Shown in pieces: positions 18,440 to 27,134 of a stretch of DNA of 64,000 nt. The position numbers were made by a program, and so were the translations under genes. The stretch's first letter is position 1; each line of letters starts with the position of its first letter. The stretch is from Vibrio xiamenensis. Its GTDB lineage: Bacteria > Pseudomonadota > Gammaproteobacteria > Enterobacterales > Vibrionaceae. Location: NCBI RefSeq assembly GCF_900100015.1, contig NZ_FNDD01000021.1:33137-97136 (forward strand). Direction: 5' to 3'. The notes below the pieces were generated by a model that was not told where the DNA came from, made no database searches, and saw only the letters and a program-made list of their open reading frames with translations.

Positions 18440-19869
18440 ATGAATAAAAAAATTATATCCGCAGTTGGCATTTTTGCCTTGGCCAGCGCCGCTGGCGTAT
18501 TTCTCTCTCCTCAGTTTAAAGCCTGGCAGGCGCAAAGAGCGATAGAGCAAGCAAAACAAGCCAAATATGATTCAGAGCTTGAAAAAACGGTCTCACTGCA
18601 TTGGGGATGGAAAGGATTCAGTTCAGAAGATACTGGGTGGTATATAAAAGTGGCCGATTCTAGAAATGCGCCACTAGCCAAATGGGACGAGCTACCGGAA
18701 CAGCCACAGATTATCACTCAGATTTGGCGTCACGAAGATCGCAAAAAGGCCGGTTTATATATACCATGAATTTAGATGGTAGCAATTTGCAAACCTTGCT
18801 TACGCCGGAAGAAACCGGTGGTTTGGTCTCTTGGCTTCAGCGAACTCGACCATTTCGCTCGCCGAATGGCCGTTATATCTTTTTCGATATGGGGCTATTT
18901 GAAACCACTAAAAGTTGCGCTTGGGCCGATTTAAAAACCCGTAAAATTGTGCGTTTTGGCGGCGCCTGCTTATTTGGCGGCTGGTTACCTGATAGCAGTA
19001 AAGCGTATGTATACGAAGGTTATGATGTCTACGAATTTGACAGTAAGACAATGAGTCAAAATCTTTTACCGCTGAAGTATAAAAATCCAATATCGAGTGA
19101 AATTGATACCACGAGAATGACTCCTGAACAAATGAGCGATGTTGTTTTTGATGCTCCTAAAGATATAAGGCTGACAGGAGATGCCAAGTCAATTTTGGTT
19201 AATGTAATAACCAACTATGGACGAGCGGAATTAAACAACAAAGCTAAACCAAAACTTTATCAATATAAAATTGGCGATTGGCAACACTATTCTTTAGCGG
19301 ACTATTACCCTAAAGAATGTAACCAAGAGAAATTAATCTTGTGGCGTGAAGATGACCATGCCTTTGTCTGTGATACAGAGCAAGGCAAACGTTCATTTTC
19401 TACCGCCGATTTAAGTCAATCTTATCCTCTAGCTAAGGATGCGGTGTACGTGCTTCAACACAACGTATTAGCTGGTGATAAGTCGACAGATATTTTGCTG
19501 CGACGTAATCGTCAACAAAATGAACAATCCCCAATAGATAAACTGCGATATTTTTATTCGCCTAAAGTGAAAGGCGATGATATTAGCGGGTTTTCTCTCT
19601 ATATACCACCGCACCTCGTGGATGATTTTGACCATTATAATTTGGTTGATACGTTGCCTCCACTACCGACACATAAACAATATCAAGATGCCTATGATAA
19701 GTATTTTGAACAAAAAACTAAAAAATGTGAAAAGTTTTGGCAGGACGACTACCAAGGAAAAGATGTGTCGTGGGATGAGTGTCAGGATGTCTGTGAAATT
19801 AAGCGTGTTGGCGACCATTTTGTAACCAGTTCTCAGTGTAAACCAGTAAAAGGATCGCGCCGTGGCTAA
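18440..19869 (+). pseudogene. Frameshifted paralog of the predicted immunity family (copy 5)
   Basis: The frame from the ATG at 18440 (SD GAGCGAGG) runs through a membrane helix and stops at 18767-18769. The family continues without a gap in the -1 frame: HEDRKK followed by GRFIYTMNLDGSNLQ, RSPNGRY and W-PDSSKAY, ending at 19869. The junction is at CGC AAA AAG near 18741-18749, a run of five A followed by G. The simplest reading is a one-base loss in the A-run. Programmed -1 frameshifting is possible, because AAAAAG-type heptamers are slippery, but the first base is C rather than A. Joined, the product would be about 476 residues, with a Cys-rich C-terminus not seen in the other copies. Confidence 0.65.
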
Positions 19870-19996
19870 ACAAAGAATGGCTAACGAGTTGTATATTAAA
19901 ATGCGAGGCGAACATGGAAATAACACCAAAGTTAAAATCTGTAAACTGCTGGTGCCTAATGTATCTATTCTTCCTAAGTTATCCGAAGATAAATGA
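19862..19996 (+). CDS. Possible 44-residue small protein
   Basis: A GTG at 19862 overlaps the end of the frameshifted copy and has AAGGA 10 bases upstream. The frame encodes a short basic peptide (MAKQRMANELYIKMRG and onward) that ends at 19996. I do not recognise it. It could be a real small gene or the start of a lost gene. Confidence 0.25.
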   Translation: MAKQRMANELYIKMRGEHGNNTKVKICKLLVPNVSILPKLSEDK

Positions 19997-20061
19997 TCGA
20001 TGGCAACATAACTCTTATCTTAAACCCAAAATATTAATTGAAAGCTAGAGGTTATGAAAGT

Positions 20062-21468
20062 ATGACTATAAAAAAATTATGTTATTATATAATTTCAATT
20101 ATAGCTTGTTTATTTTCAAGGTTTTCGTTTTCTGAAAGTGATGTTGATTTAGCAAATAAAATAATATCTAGCTCCCAAGTTGTTCATGAGATAAAGGAAT
20201 CAGTAAGTCCTGATAATAATGTTTCATTTTATGTTGATGGTCTTACAGTAAAATTGACTCAAAAGTCTGTAAATAATTGTGACGTTATCAATACTAGTGT
20301 GATAAAGCTAAATGATGGTAGCGTGATAAGCGGTACTTCATCTATACCAAGAACTAGTGTTGTTTTAGATAAAGAAGGAGAATTATTGTCAGTAAGTTTG
20401 GAAAGCCCAAAAAATATAAATAGAAAAATTTTCGATATCATAAGTCATGTTAATGAGTTACATATTTACAATTTGGATGATGAGAATTTTTCAGTACATT
20501 TGGAGCAGTTTATTTATCTAACCTATTTTTATATTTCACGTTCTAATATTAAAGAATTAATCTTTCCAAAGAGTGGGGTGTTGAAAGAAGTAGGGATTAG
20601 TACGTCGGATATCTTTAGTATTTCAGGTTTAGATAATCAGATGGGGTTATATAAGATGATAATGGATTCTAATATAAAATCAGGTTATGACACCATTTAT
20701 AATCTTGAAAATCTTGAATGTTTATCTCTGGCCTTGAATGAGAAGATATTCAATTTTGGAAGGCTTGAAAATTTAAAAAAACTGGATGTATATAGTCCAA
20801 AGTTTGAAGATATAAAAGAAATTTTTAATTTAAAAAAACTAAAGAATCTATCGTTATGGTATTTAAAGGATATAAGGATTCAGGGGGTTGAGTTTCCTCA
20901 ATCTATAGATAACTTGTCTATATCTGCATCTGATAACAAGGCTGTTCCTGATGTTAGGGGTTTGAAAAACTTAAAAGCATTAAGGTTTTCTAATATTATA
21001 AATTATCATAAACTGAGAATCGGGTATCTACCGTCCCTTACGAAGTTAAACGTTAAAAACAGTCAACTTGATGAACTGTCTGGTATTGGCCAGTTTAATA
21101 ATTTGGAATTTTTAGATATTGAAAGAAATAATGTGTCAGATGTTTATGAAATTTCTAAGTTAAAAAATCTAAAGGTATTTAAGGCAAGAGATAACAATAT
21201 TAAGGATGTGACGCCTTTATTTGAGTTGAAGAATCTCGAAAGGGTAGAGTTAAGAAAAAACAAAATCGAAACAGTGGTCCCGATGGGGGTGGGAAGTAGT
21301 ATTAAATACATAGATTATTCTCGCAACCCAGTCAAGAATGTTGACCTTGAATCTTTAGTTGATTACCCATATGTATCCATTATCCTATTGGATACGCCAT
21401 ACCTTAATAATGCAAGCCAAGAAGAAATAAATAAAATAACAAACCTACGTTTAAAAGGGCATTTTTAA
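20062..21468 (+). CDS. Exported leucine-rich-repeat protein
   Basis: The ATG at 20062 follows an AGAGG site; an in-frame TTG at 20038 is less likely. The 468-residue product has a signal peptide (basic KK, hydrophobic core IISIIACLF, about 25 residues). It then has about nine internalin-like leucine-rich repeats of about 21-22 residues in the second half (for example NLEFLDIERNNVSDV, NLKVFKARDNNIKDV, NLERVELRKNKIETV). The gene is much more AT-rich than the T6SS genes, which suggests transfer. It overlaps the next small membrane protein by 1 bp (TAATG). Its position between an effector island and the T6SS core suggests a protective or binding role, but nothing in the sequence proves this. Confidence 0.65.
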   Translation: MTIKKLCYYIISIIACLFSRFSFSESDVDLANKIISSSQVVHEIKESVSPDNNVSFYVDGLTVKLTQKSVNNCDVINTSVIKLNDGSVISGTSSIPRTSVVLDKEGELLSVSLESPKNINRKIFDIISHVNELHIYNLDDENFSVHLEQFIYLTYFYISRSNIKELIFPKSGVLKEVGISTSDIFSISGLDNQMGLYKMIMDSNIKSGYDTIYNLENLECLSLALNEKIFNFGRLENLKKLDVYSPKFEDIKEIFNLKKLKNLSLWYLKDIRIQGVEFPQSIDNLSISASDNKAVPDVRGLKNLKALRFSNIINYHKLRIGYLPSLTKLNVKNSQLDELSGIGQFNNLEFLDIERNNVSDVYEISKLKNLKVFKARDNNIKDVTPLFELKNLERVELRKNKIETVVPMGVGSSIKYIDYSRNPVKNVDLESLVDYPYVSIILLDTPYLNNASQEEINKITNLRLKGHF

Positions 21469-21674
21469 TGGGTAAAAAATCAAGTACAGCGATGCGGATT
21501 TGTACCATCCTTATTGTTATTACCCATCTGCCTCAAGTGTTGTATCGAATGAGCACAGAGTTTGGGGATGGTGTTACGACTACGATGGATTACATTTGTA
21601 TTTTGTCTCTCGCATACATTCTCACTGTGTTTATATCACCGTTTATCTTTAAGAAAACAAATAAACAACCATAA
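21468..21674 (+). CDS. Small two-helix membrane protein
   Basis: This 68-residue protein has two predicted membrane helices (about residues 10-26 and 42-60) and a basic C-terminus (KKTNKQ). Its start overlaps the stop of the LRR gene, so the two are probably co-translated. I do not recognise the family. A terminator follows at once. Confidence 0.5.
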   Translation: MGKKSSTAMRICTILIVITHLPQVLYRMSTEFGDGVTTTMDYICILSLAYILTVFISPFIFKKTNKQP

Positions 21675-21698
21675 AAAAACCGCCTTTGGGCGGTTTTT
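21673..21698 (+). terminator. Rho-independent terminator after the LRR operon
   Basis: A run of A, then stem ACCGCC / GGCGGT with a short T-rich loop, then a T-run. The symmetric A and T runs mean it could also serve the minus-strand vasH transcript that ends nearby at 21765. Confidence 0.88.
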
Positions 21699-21764
21699 CT
21701 TTAGCCAATAGATTTATTTTTAACTGACGTGATGGTAACTAAAGCCGATAAGCCTAAATTAGAA

Positions 21765-23414
21765 TTAGGCCGCTGAGATATCGTATTTCTTCATCTTGTG
21801 ATTCAGCGTACTGAGCGGCAGTGATAACTGCTCTGCTGCCTTTTTGGTGTGCCAATTACAGGCGTTAAGGCAATCTATAATCACGGTTCTCTCATATTCG
21901 CCAACCGCTTCTTTTAGGCTCACTGAAGCATCGCCATGTTCATCTATCTCTGTCTGCTCAGAGTTTGGACTTTCAGAACGCACCGCTTGCACAGCGCTTT
22001 GAGTGACGACTTGAGGCTCGATAGTAACGTTGGTGAAGGTTTCGATGCTATCACCGAGTTCGATTTGGCTGATGGTTTCAAAATCCGACAGCAACAGCGC
22101 ACGTTCTACGATGTTTTTCAGCTCGCGCACGTTACCCGGGTAGCTGTACTCGAGCAGCTGTTGGCGCACGTTGGCACTAAAGCCTGGCGCTTGAGCAAGG
22201 CCAAGGGATTTCGCGCTTTGCTGAGCAAAGTGTTCGGCCAGTGGCAAAATATCGGTGCAGCGTTCGCGAAGCGGCGGCAGCGTAATTGGAAACACGTTTA
22301 AGCGGTAGAAAAGGTCAGCGCGAAACTCGCCGCTTTTGATTTTTTCCATCAAATTACAGTGGGTTGCAGCGACCACTCGCACATCAACTTCAATTTCTTT
22401 ACTCGCGCCAACCGGGCGTACTTTACGCTCTTGCAACACGCGAAGTAACTTGGCTTGCAGCAGCAGAGGCATATCGCCAATTTCATCAAGAAACAGTGTG
22501 CCACCATCGGCGGCTTCAAACAGACCAATCTTGTCTTTATCCGCGCCAGTAAACGAGCCTTTTTTGTGGCCAAACAGTTCAGATTCCAAGAGCTGCTCAG
22601 GGATCGCCGCGCAGTTTTGCACAATCAATGCCTGCTTGGCGCGGTTGGAGTTTTCGTGAATGTATTTGGCAATCACTTCTTTACCCGCACCAGTTTCACC
22701 GCGCAGCAGTACATCAACAGGCAGGGCAAGCACTTTGTCCAAACGGCGCAGCACTTCAAGCATTTGTTCGCTTTCAGCAATTGGGCCACTGTATTGGCTC
22801 TGCTTACGTTTTTTAAGCTGGTTGTTTTCGCGGGTTAAGGCGGCGTTATCTTCACTTAAGCTTTTGATCATCTGGCCGTATTGTTCAAGCCATACCGCTT
22901 GGCGAATACTGTTTGCGGCCATATGACAAAACGCGGTGAGGGCGTTTTCGTTATCAATCACATTGAGGTTAAACAGCGCCAATAAACCGATGGTTTTACT
23001 GTCGTCGTCGACCAGCGGCCATGCCAGCATATTTTGGCTTCTTAGCCCAAGGCTTAGCTCAATTTGATAGATGGCATCACAATCGTAGCCGTTGTATTGA
23101 TAAAGGTCGTTTATCAGCACCACTTCGCCATTGCGAATCGCGTAGTTAAATGGGTCGGTGTCGCTGGCAAGCTCTAACGACAGCGGCTGCCAAGGATGAT
23201 CGATTAAGGCTTTTTCATTGTGATGGACAATGCTTGGAATCAGCGCCTGACCGGTTTGGTCAAGAACGTAAATTAAGCCGTGATCGGAAAAGGTCATTTG
23301 CCGTGCGGCGGTGAGCACCGCATCGAGCGTCTGCGCCAATTGGCTGCGATCAGCCAAAGACTGGCTGATCGCAAGTAGGGCGCTACTCAAATCATTATGA
23401 TTAGCTGAACGCAT
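21765..23414 (-). CDS. vasH: VasH, sigma-54 enhancer-binding activator of the T6SS
   Basis: This is a 549-residue bacterial enhancer-binding protein. It has a GAF-like sensory domain (about residues 20-175), a short coiled coil (180-205) and a sigma-54 AAA+ domain (210-440). The AAA+ domain carries Walker A GETGAGKE (239-246), sigma-54 contact loop GSFTGA (286-291) and Walker B LFLDE (307-311). A Fis-type helix-turn-helix lies at about 505-545. The frame extends further upstream, but the ATG at 23414 is preferred for its AAGGAA site and 14-bp overlap with clpV. In Vibrio, VasH activates hcp and accessory T6SS operons with RpoN; the sigma-54 promoter before hcp here matches that. Co-transcription with clpV is likely. 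Confidence 0.93.
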   Translation of the reverse strand: MRSANHNDLSSALLAISQSLADRSQLAQTLDAVLTAARQMTFSDHGLIYVLDQTGQALIPSIVHHNEKALIDHPWQPLSLELASDTDPFNYAIRNGEVVLINDLYQYNGYDCDAIYQIELSLGLRSQNMLAWPLVDDDSKTIGLLALFNLNVIDNENALTAFCHMAANSIRQAVWLEQYGQMIKSLSEDNAALTRENNQLKKRKQSQYSGPIAESEQMLEVLRRLDKVLALPVDVLLRGETGAGKEVIAKYIHENSNRAKQALIVQNCAAIPEQLLESELFGHKKGSFTGADKDKIGLFEAADGGTLFLDEIGDMPLLLQAKLLRVLQERKVRPVGASKEIEVDVRVVAATHCNLMEKIKSGEFRADLFYRLNVFPITLPPLRERCTDILPLAEHFAQQSAKSLGLAQAPGFSANVRQQLLEYSYPGNVRELKNIVERALLLSDFETISQIELGDSIETFTNVTIEPQVVTQSAVQAVRSESPNSEQTEIDEHGDASVSLKEAVGEYERTVIIDCLNACNWHTKKAAEQLSLPLSTLNHKMKKYDISAA

Positions 23415-26067
23415 AAGAGAGCGTTCCTTGTTCATCGACGCTGACAGTGATCTGTTTATGATCGTCGTCTTTATCGTGAACCAATAGCTGAGTGGAAAGT
23501 TGTGGTAGCAATTGGCGGTTGATGACCGCATCGATGTTACGTGCACCCGTTTCCGCTAGGCGGCAGTTGCCGAGCACAAATTCCACCAAGGTATCGTCGT
23601 AGACCAATTCGAGTTTGTGGTGGTTTTGCAAACGCTGCGATACTTTGCCAAGTTTGTGATGAATGATGTTGGTCATCGCTTCGTCAGAAAGCGGCATGTA
23701 CGGCAATACTGTCATACGTGCTAATAGAGCAGGTTTGAAGTATTGGTTGAGCGTTGGACGAATCGCTTCAGCAATCACACCAGCATCGATGTCTTTGGAC
23801 TGTGAAACCAAGGATTCAATTTCATGCGTGGCCAAGTTACTGGTCATAATGATCAAAGTATTTTTGAAATCGATGGTGCGGCCTTCACCGTCATTAAGCG
23901 TACCTTTATCAAACACTTGGTAGAAAAGGTTCATCACTTCTGGATCGGCTTTTTCAACTTCATCAAGCAACACAACAGAGTATGGACGCTGGCGAACCGC
24001 TTCGGTCAACATACCGCCTTCGCCATAACCGACGTAGCCTGGAGGCGAACCGATAAGACGCGACACCGTGTGTTTCTCTTGAAACTCCGACATATTAATC
24101 GTGGTCATAAAGCGCTCGCCACCAAACATTTGATCGGCAATCGCACGCGCGGTTTCGGTTTTACCCACGCCACTTGGGCCAACCAACAAGAACACGCCCG
24201 TTGGCGCATCAGGGTTACCCAAACCGGTTTTGGCAGTTTGAATGCCTTGCGCTAGGGCATCAATGGCAAACTCTTGGCCTTTGATCGCTGCAATCAGATT
24301 GTCTTTAAGATTCAGCGTGGTCGCCGCTTCATCTTGCAGCATTTTGCCCATTGGAATACCTGTCCAGTCAGAAATGACATGGCTGACTTCATCCGGGCCA
24401 ACTTCAAAGTGCACCAGCGGGTTACCTTGGCGAATCGCTTCGAGCTGCTCTTGGCACTCAGCGATAGCCGCGCGTACTTGCTGCTCGTCAAGTTCTGCAT
24501 ACGGGCTGGCTTCGTTTTCAGCGTCTTGTTCGCTGTCGGTTGATTCTGGCTCACCAAATACGATGGCGTTAAGACGCTCGCGCAGCGCAATCATCTGTTC
24601 GATTTGCGCTTTCTCTTGTTGCCACTGCGCATGTTGAACATCGAGGTCTGCTTGAGTGGTCTGCATTGACGCTTTTAAATCTGGAATGCCAGCAAGGCTG
24701 TGCTTGTCGCCAGTTTGTTGCAGCGCATCGCGCTCAAGCGCTTCAAGTTCGCGTGTTTGCGCCGCCAGTTTTTGTTGCAAGCTTTCTACCGATGCAGGCA
24801 CGGCATTGAGGCTGATGTTGACGCGCGCACAAGCGGTGTCGAGCACATCAATGGCTTTATCCGGCAGTTGACGACCTGAGATATAACGAGCAGAAAGCGC
24901 TGCAGCTGCGGTGATCGCATCATCACGTACATACACTTTATGTGATTTTTCGTACGCCGGGCGCAGGCCGCGAATGATAAGCGCTGCTTGCTCTGGCGAT
25001 GGCTCATCAAGCTTCACTAGCTGGAAACGGCGCGCAAGGGCAGGATCTTTTTCGAAATACTTTTTGTACTCAGACCAAGTGGTCGCGGCGATGGTTTTGA
25101 CTTCACCGCGGGCAAGAGCCGGTTTTAATAGGTTCGCTGCATCGCTGCCGCCGGCTTGGTTACCGCCGCCAACTAAGGTGTGGGCTTCGTCGATAAACAA
25201 AATGATCGGAGTTGGTGAGTTCTTCACTTCATCAAGAACCGCGTTGAGGCGCTTTTCAAATTCGCCTTTGACGCTGGCGCCTGCTTGTAAAAGGCCCATG
25301 TCCAAACCGTAGAGTTCAACACCTTTGAGGTTATCTGGCACTTCACCTTGAACGATTTTTAATGCCAAACCTTCGACCACGGCGGTTTTACCCACGCCTG
25401 GTTCGCCGACGGCGATAGGGTTGTTTTTACGGCGACGAGCGAGAATGTCGACGATCTGACGAATTTCTTGGTCGCGGCAAAATACTGGGTCAATCTCGCC
25501 TTTGCGTGCTTTGCCGGTAAAGTCGGTAGTAAATTTGCTCAGCGCTGAGCCGTCTTCACGCGCTTGGGTTTTTTCCGATGTTGCCACCTGCGCTTCAAGC
25601 GATTGGCTTGTGAGGTCAGCGAAATTACGTTTTAGGCTATCAGGATTAACGCTTTCTAGAATGGTGGCGTAGCCGTGTTGACCATAGCGCAGTGGGTTGC
25701 TAACTAAGGTCAAAAGTAGGGCGCCTGAACGAATGTGCGTTTCTGAAAGGTCTAAAGATGACACCAACCAGCTCTCTTGCAACCATTCAATTAACAGCGA
25801 TGAAAATACCGGTTTGCCGCCGTTTCCTCGGGAACTGGCGTCGAGTGACGAACGAACTGACTGACGAAGTAGGTTTTCTGAACAGTCAAAATGGGCAAGC
25901 AACACATCAAAGTCACTGTTAGGACGTTCGAGCAAGCTTAAAAGGTAGTGCTCAATTTGCACTTCATTGGCCATTTCTGAAACCGCTAATGCGGCGGCAT
26001 CTTCAAGCGCGACCTTAGCGATCGGGTGTAGACGCTGTATCAAAGAAGAAAGATTAATATTTATCAT
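23401..26067 (-). CDS. clpV: ClpV (TssH), AAA+ ATPase that recycles the T6SS sheath
   Basis: This 888-residue ClpB/Hsp100-type protein has an N-terminal Clp domain (1-150), a first AAA+ module with Walker A GEPGVGKT (221-228) and Walker B ILFIDEAH (289-296), a coiled middle domain (about 420-545) and a second AAA+ module with Walker A GPSGVGKT (630-637). ClpV disassembles contracted TssB/TssC sheaths after firing. The order clpV-vasH and the divergence from hcp are typical of Vibrio T6SS loci. The start codon at 26067 gives the expected N-terminus (INLSSLIQRL). Confidence 0.96.
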   Translation of the reverse strand: MININLSSLIQRLHPIAKVALEDAAALAVSEMANEVQIEHYLLSLLERPNSDFDVLLAHFDCSENLLRQSVRSSLDASSRGNGGKPVFSSLLIEWLQESWLVSSLDLSETHIRSGALLLTLVSNPLRYGQHGYATILESVNPDSLKRNFADLTSQSLEAQVATSEKTQAREDGSALSKFTTDFTGKARKGEIDPVFCRDQEIRQIVDILARRRKNNPIAVGEPGVGKTAVVEGLALKIVQGEVPDNLKGVELYGLDMGLLQAGASVKGEFEKRLNAVLDEVKNSPTPIILFIDEAHTLVGGGNQAGGSDAANLLKPALARGEVKTIAATTWSEYKKYFEKDPALARRFQLVKLDEPSPEQAALIIRGLRPAYEKSHKVYVRDDAITAAAALSARYISGRQLPDKAIDVLDTACARVNISLNAVPASVESLQQKLAAQTRELEALERDALQQTGDKHSLAGIPDLKASMQTTQADLDVQHAQWQQEKAQIEQMIALRERLNAIVFGEPESTDSEQDAENEASPYAELDEQQVRAAIAECQEQLEAIRQGNPLVHFEVGPDEVSHVISDWTGIPMGKMLQDEAATTLNLKDNLIAAIKGQEFAIDALAQGIQTAKTGLGNPDAPTGVFLLVGPSGVGKTETARAIADQMFGGERFMTTINMSEFQEKHTVSRLIGSPPGYVGYGEGGMLTEAVRQRPYSVVLLDEVEKADPEVMNLFYQVFDKGTLNDGEGRTIDFKNTLIIMTSNLATHEIESLVSQSKDIDAGVIAEAIRPTLNQYFKPALLARMTVLPYMPLSDEAMTNIIHHKLGKVSQRLQNHHKLELVYDDTLVEFVLGNCRLAETGARNIDAVINRQLLPQLSTQLLVHDKDDDHKQITVSVDEQGTLSYAFS

Positions 26068-26105
26068 GATAATTTTAGAGTTTGATTGGCTGTAAAAGAG
26101 GGCTG

Positions 26106-26111
26106 ATTATA
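26106..26111 (-). promoter_or_regulatory. Candidate -10 element for clpV-vasH
   Basis: The minus strand reads TATAAT here, 39 bp before the clpV start. The -35 region is poor, so it may depend on an activator. No sigma-54 signature faces clpV. If real, the VasH gene is not driven by the promoter type that VasH itself activates. Confidence 0.35.
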
Positions 26112-26437
26112 CTAAACAATAAAGAGGAGTTTTTTTGGTTGGTTATTTTGACTAGCCAATTTTAGGTATTTTTCTTTGCGTTATTTTCTTATTAAATATA
26201 TTTGTGTTATCGCTGCTTTTCTATTTGATTATATTGCTAGTTAAAATGACTTTTTTACTAGTAAATATAACTTATTTTATGTTTTTTAATTCCGTTCTTT
26301 TAACTTTATCCAGAGCTAACAATAAATTAATATGCTCAAACAAATTCTTGTTATATTTTACAAGATATTGGATCTGATAAAGTTGTAATTAATGATGGTT
26401 TTTACTTAGGTTGTTGTATTTTAAGTAAAATAAAAGT

Positions 26438-26453
26438 TGGCATTGCTTTTGCT
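26438..26453 (+). promoter_or_regulatory. Sigma-54 (-24/-12) promoter of hcp
   Basis: TGGCAT, five bases, then TTGCT. The invariant GG (26439-26440) and GC (26451-26452) have the canonical 12-bp phasing, and only the last base of the -24 box departs from TGGCAC. Transcription would start near 26463, leaving a 5' leader of about 65 nt before hcp. This agrees with a VasH-type activator encoded next door. Confidence 0.8.
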
Positions 26454-26528
26454 TTATAGGTTTAGGTCGCGGTGATAAGCGATTTGGTGAATGTAATTAA
26501 ATCGAATTTTTAAAAGAAGGAAATAAGA

Positions 26529-27047
26529 ATGCCAACTCCAGCATATATGTCTATCACTGGTGAAACTCAAGGCGAGATCACTAAAGATACTTACTCTGCA
26601 GATTCAGTCGGTAACTCATGGCAAGAAGCGCACGTTGATGAATTCCTAGTGCAAGAACTTGAGCACGTATTAACTATTCCACGTGATCCTCAAAGCGGTC
26701 AACCAACTGGTCAACGTGTTCACAAACCAGTTGTTGTAACTAAAGTTCAAGACCGTAGCTCACCACTACTTTTCAACGCACTAGTATCTGGTGAAAAACT
26801 TTCTGAGTGTACTATCCGTTTCTACCGTACTTCAGTACAAGGTAAACAAGAGCATTACTACTCAGTAAAACTAATCGATGCACTATTGGTTGATATGCAA
26901 ACTCGCATGGCTCACTGCCAAGACGCAGCAACTTCTGACCGTGTAACTGAAGAAGTATTGAAGTTCACTTACCGTGCAATCGAAGTAACTCACGAAACTT
27001 GTGGTACTGCTGGTAACGATGACTGGCGTGCTCCTCGCGAAGCTTAA
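26529..27047 (+). CDS. hcp: Hcp (TssD), T6SS inner-tube protein
   Basis: This 172-residue Hcp begins MPTPAYMSITGETQGEIT and contains the family motifs HKPVVVTK, SPLLFNAL and TIRFYR. Hexameric rings stack into the tube that is pushed out by sheath contraction, and the protein is itself secreted. A good site (AAGGAAATAAG) precedes the ATG, and codon use looks optimised for high expression. It is the first gene after the sigma-54 promoter, and a stem-loop before vgrG probably keeps Hcp in excess of VgrG. Confidence 0.97.
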   Translation: MPTPAYMSITGETQGEITKDTYSADSVGNSWQEAHVDEFLVQELEHVLTIPRDPQSGQPTGQRVHKPVVVTKVQDRSSPLLFNALVSGEKLSECTIRFYRTSVQGKQEHYYSVKLIDALLVDMQTRMAHCQDAATSDRVTEEVLKFTYRAIEVTHETCGTAGNDDWRAPREA

Positions 27048-27067
27048 TCGCTAAGCGATATGTTGTA

Positions 27068-27092
27068 GGGCCAAATTCATTTGGCCCTTATT
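27068..27092 (+). terminator. Stem-loop between hcp and vgrG, probable partial terminator
   Basis: A perfect 8-bp stem GGGCCAAA / TTTGGCCC with a TTCA loop is followed by TTATT rather than a long T-run. It is likely to reduce, not abolish, read-through into vgrG, or to protect the hcp mRNA 3' end. Confidence 0.7.
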
Positions 27093-27134
27093 CCGTTGGT
27101 GTTAAGCCAACCTTATTGGTATCAGGTAAAAGAT

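Larger units (their letters stand above)
26068..26528. other. Divergent clpV/hcp regulatory region
   Basis: This is 461 bp of very AT-rich DNA with no gene. It holds the clpV -10 candidate (26106-26111) and the sigma-54 promoter of hcp (26438-26453). The roughly 300 bp of A/T tracts between them is the expected place for VasH enhancer sites and nucleoid-protein binding, but I could not define a VasH operator. Confidence 0.6.

Noticed and set aside
18682..19869. Independent gene starting at an ATG at 18682
   Set aside because: The first residues are a shifted reading of the upstream half, and the true family homology starts at about 18745. It is the second half of one frameshifted gene.
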